Assembly: GCF_000299875.1 (NCBI RefSeq)
Contig: NZ_AMRK01000002.1
Span: forward strand, 1-64,000
Direction: 5' to 3'
Length of the DNA: 64,000 nt
Source of the DNA: Celeribacter baekdonensis B30
GTDB lineage: Bacteria > Pseudomonadota > Alphaproteobacteria > Rhodobacterales > Rhodobacteraceae
The notes beneath the pieces were generated by a model. The model was not told the origin of the DNA. It was given only the letters and a program-made list of their open reading frames with translations, and did not search any database. Numbering within the stretch: the first letter of the stretch is position 1; every line of letters starts with the position of its first letter. This document shows, piece by piece, positions 61,455 through 64,000 of the stretch. A program made the position numbers and the translations under genes.

Positions 61455-62624
61455 ATGCCCAACACCCTCCTCCCCCAAAGCCTGCCTGTGTCGCTGCGCC
61501 GGATGTCCACCGCCTTTGCGCTTGCCCTCTGCGCCGCGATGCCCGCCTTCGCGCAAGAATCACCCCCGCCAACGCCTGTGACCGTGGTCACGCTGGAGGC
61601 CAAAGACATCACCTTGACCGCCCCTCTGCCCGGTCGCGTTGCCGCCTCAAGTGCCGCCGAAGTGCGTCCCCAGGTCGATGGCATCATCCGCGCCCGTCTG
61701 TTTGAAGAGGGTCGCCCGGTTGAAAAAGGCGATGCGCTTTATGAAATCGACGCCGCCTCTTATGAGGCGCAAAAGGCAGTGGCCGAGGCCGGTTTGGCCC
61801 AGGCCAAGGCCGCGCTGAAATCGGCGATGATCGAATATGATCGCCAGCAGGAATTGAAATCGCGCAATGTCGTGGCGCAGCAAAACCTCGACAGTGCCAT
61901 CGCCGCCCGCGATTCCGCAGAAGCCGCGATCAAACTGGCCGAAGCCAATCTTTTGTCCGCCGAGATTGATCTGGACCGCGCCACGATCCGCGCACCGATC
62001 GCCGGCGTGGTGGGTCTCAGCCAAATCACCCAAGGGGCGCTTGTCACCTCAGGGCAAGCCAGCCCGCTCACCGTGATCCGCGCGCTCGATCCGGTCTATG
62101 TCGATGTCACCCAGGCGGCGGCAGACATGCTGCGCTGGCAGCGCGCCGGAAGCGATGCGGTCTTTGCCGGCAACATCGGCCAAACGGTCGAGCTGCGGCT
62201 GACCGATGGCAGCACCTATGAGCAAAAAGGCGAATTGTCCGCCGCAGAGCCCCATGTCGATGAACAAACCGGCTCGATCCTGTTGCGCCTGTCCTTCCCG
62301 AACCCGGATCATTTCCTGCTGCCCGGCATGTATGTTCAGGTCGAGATGCCGCAAGGTCTGATCAAGGGCGCGATCCTGGTGCCGCAAGAGGCGGTGACAC
62401 GGGATCGGCGCGGTCGCCCGATGGTCTTTGTCGTCACGCCCGAACATGTCGTCGAACAGCGCACGCTGACGGTGCAAAGCGATCAAGGCGCGAATTGGGT
62501 GGTGACCGAGGGTGTCGCCTCTGGTGAGATGGTGATCGTGGCCGGACTGCAAAAAGTCTCCCCCGGTATGACCGTCGCCCCGCAACCGCAAGAGGCCGTC
62601 CCCGCCTCCAGCGACAGCAACTGA
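61455..62624 (+). CDS. RND efflux periplasmic adaptor (MexA/AcrA-like)
   Basis: This 389-residue protein has a signal peptide ending in AMPAFAQ. The adaptor domains follow: a lipoyl half ([42 protein letters not shown]), a helical hairpin (about 95-165) and a beta-barrel ([25 protein letters not shown]). It ends with the membrane-proximal domain ([19 protein letters not shown]). It connects the RND pump to an outer-membrane channel. GGAG precedes ATG 61455. The pump gene starts 22 nt after its stop. Confidence 0.93.
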   Translation: MPNTLLPQSLPVSLRRMSTAFALALCAAMPAFAQESPPPTPVTVVTLEAKDITLTAPLPGRVAASSAAEVRPQVDGIIRARLFEEGRPVEKGDALYEIDAASYEAQKAVAEAGLAQAKAALKSAMIEYDRQQELKSRNVVAQQNLDSAIAARDSAEAAIKLAEANLLSAEIDLDRATIRAPIAGVVGLSQITQGALVTSGQASPLTVIRALDPVYVDVTQAAADMLRWQRAGSDAVFAGNIGQTVELRLTDGSTYEQKGELSAAEPHVDEQTGSILLRLSFPNPDHFLLPGMYVQVEMPQGLIKGAILVPQEAVTRDRRGRPMVFVVTPEHVVEQRTLTVQSDQGANWVVTEGVASGEMVIVAGLQKVSPGMTVAPQPQEAVPASSDSN

Positions 62625-62646
62625 GCAAAGCCCGGAAGGACCCCTC

Positions 62647-64000
62647 ATGGCCCGTTTTTTCATTGACCGCCCGGTATTTGCCTGGGTTATTTCGATCCTG
62701 ATCATGGGCATTGGTGCGCTGTCGATCGTCACCCTGCCCATTGCCCAATACCCGCAAATCGCACCGCCCTCGGTCTCGATCCACGCCACCTATCCGGGGG
62801 CATCGGCCGAAACCGTGGCCAACACCGTCACCCAAGTCATCGAACAACAGATGACCGGGTTGGACGGAATGCGATATATGTCATCAAGTTCGACCTCATC
62901 GGGGTCGGCCTCGATCACCATGACCTTTGAAACCGGGATTGACCCGGACATCGCGCAGGTTCAGGTGCAAAACAAATTGGCCCAGGCCACGGCGCTTTTG
63001 CCCGAAGCGGTGCAGCGCCAAGGCGTGACCGTTCAAAAATCCTCGGCGGGTTTCTTGATGGTGATCGGTCTGATTTCCGAAGATGGCCAGTTGGATCAGG
63101 CTGATCTTGCCGATTATCTCAACACCAATCTTGTCGACGCGTTCAGCCGCATCGAAGGTGTCGGCGGCACCCAGATTTTTGGGGCGCAATATGCCATGCG
63201 AATCTGGCTCGATCCGTCCAAACTGGCCGCTTTTGACATGACGCCCTCCGATGTCGTCAGCGCGATCTCTTCGCAAAACGCCCAGATTTCGGCGGGGGCC
63301 TTTGGCAGTCTGCCCTCCCCCGAGGGTCAGGCCCTGAACGCCACCATCACGGCGCAATCGCTTTTGAAAACGCCGGAAGATTTCCGCAATATCATCCTGC
63401 GCTCCGAAGGCGACGGTGGCATTGTGTTGTTGCAAGACGTGGCCCGTGTCGAAGTCGGTGCGGAAAACTACTCCACGATTGCCCAATACAATGGCAACCC
63501 CGCCTCCGGCATGGCGATCCAGCTTGCCCCCGGTGCCAATGCGCTCGACACGTCGAAATTGGTGCGTGAAAAAATTAGCGAATATGCACAGTATTTCCCC
63601 GAAGGCGTGAGCTACGTCATCCCCTATGACACGACGCCCTTTGTCGAAATCTCGATCCACGAAGTCCAGAAAACCCTGATGGAAGCCATCGTTTTGGTGT
63701 TCTTCGTCATGCTGTTGTTCTTGCAAAACCTGCGCGCCACGTTGATCCCGACCTTGGCTGTGCCTGTCGTTTTGCTCGGGACTTTCGCGATCTTGTCGAT
63801 GTTTGGTTATTCGATCAACGTGCTGACCATGTTGGCGATGGTTCTGGCCATCGGTCTTTTGGTCGATGACGCCATCGTGGTGGTCGAAAACGTCGAACGG
63901 ATCATGGAAGAAGAGGGCCTCAGCCCACGCGAGGCCACGCGCAAATCCATGGATCAGATCACCGGCGCGCTGATCGGCGTCGCCTTGGTGCTCTCTGCCG
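62647..64000 (+). CDS. RND efflux inner-membrane transporter (AcrB/MexB-like), cut by the window end
   Basis: The first 451 residues of a hydrophobe/amphiphile RND pump are present. The start [21 protein letters not shown] is followed by the porter domain ([31 protein letters not shown]). Membrane helix 4 carries the proton-relay aspartate pair in [19 protein letters not shown]. The family is about 1040 residues, so more than half lies outside. AAGGA precedes the ATG. No outer-membrane channel gene is visible in the window. Confidence 0.93.
   Translation, partial: MARFFIDRPVFAWVISILIMGIGALSIVTLPIAQYPQIAPPSVSIHATYPGASAETVANTVTQVIEQQMTGLDGMRYMSSSSTSSGSASITMTFETGIDPDIAQVQVQNKLAQATALLPEAVQRQGVTVQKSSAGFLMVIGLISEDGQLDQADLADYLNTNLVDAFSRIEGVGGTQIFGAQYAMRIWLDPSKLAAFDMTPSDVVSAISSQNAQISAGAFGSLPSPEGQALNATITAQSLLKTPEDFRNIILRSEGDGGIVLLQDVARVEVGAENYSTIAQYNGNPASGMAIQLAPGANALDTSKLVREKISEYAQYFPEGVSYVIPYDTTPFVEISIHEVQKTLMEAIVLVFFVMLLFLQNLRATLIPTLAVPVVLLGTFAILSMFGYSINVLTMLAMVLAIGLLVDDAIVVVENVERIMEEEGLSPREATRKSMDQITGALIGVALVLSA

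Noticed and set aside
1-64000. CRISPR arrays, tRNA or rRNA genes, insertion sequences, prophage genes
   Set aside because: I looked for regularly spaced repeats, tRNA T-loop sequences, transposase or integrase motifs and phage structural genes and found none that could be supported.

Overview
The window reads as GC-rich chromosome of a roseobacter-group alphaproteobacterium (Rhodobacteraceae). The supporting evidence is the housekeeping block accB-accC, aat, a DUF2155 protein, a short MlaD, an NDUFA12-type complex I accessory protein, clpX and clpP, plus tightly packed catabolic operons with ATGA overlaps and many ABC importers. I see no rRNA, tRNA, insertion sequence, prophage or CRISPR array. 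All assignments come from reading the translated sequence; no database search was made.

Layout. 0-13 kb: a reductive pyrimidine degradation locus. A long leftward operon (8404 to 1161) encodes a beta-ureidopropionase-type amidohydrolase, dihydropyrimidinase, a small membrane protein and an NMT1/ThiY-type ABC importer with a GNAT gene inserted. It faces a RutR-like TetR regulator across a near-perfect RutR box (8557-8572). The two-subunit dihydropyrimidine dehydrogenase (preA/preT) follows at 10.4-13.0 kb. 13-19.6 kb: housekeeping genes. 20-25 kb: an iron-type operon of two imelysins, a di-heme protein and a DUF1513 protein. 25-29 kb: a CecR/YbhGFSR-like ABC exporter with a TetR repressor and a large inverted repeat. 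29-34.6 kb: a NAD(P)/FAD/Fe-S oxidoreductase overlapping a full-length NifJ. 34.8-39.8 kb: single genes, including an L,D-transpeptidase, a hydroxyacid dehydrogenase, an RHH/ParA pair behind a promoter-operator, a PHP protein and RidA.

40.0-48.4 kb: a nine-gene co-directional operon with an NMT1-type ABC importer, a cytosine-deaminase-like amidohydrolase, a FAD-linked oxidase, two tandem flavodoxin-fold reductases, a 2OG-Fe(II) oxygenase and a creatininase-family amidohydrolase. The enzymes suggest uptake and stepwise opening of a nitrogen heterocycle. I do not recognise the pathway, and this is my main candidate for an undescribed system.

49-60.4 kb: an amine locus. It holds a PotABCD-like importer whose PotC has an unusual C-terminal extension, a MocR regulator, an aldehyde dehydrogenase, a class III aminotransferase and ethanolamine ammonia-lyase (eutB, eutC) without microcompartment genes. 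A 31-bp bipartite site occurs with identical spacing in both divergent promoter regions flanking the mocR gene and probably marks its regulon. 60.5-64 kb: a TetR repressor divergent from an RND efflux pump whose inner-membrane gene runs off the window.
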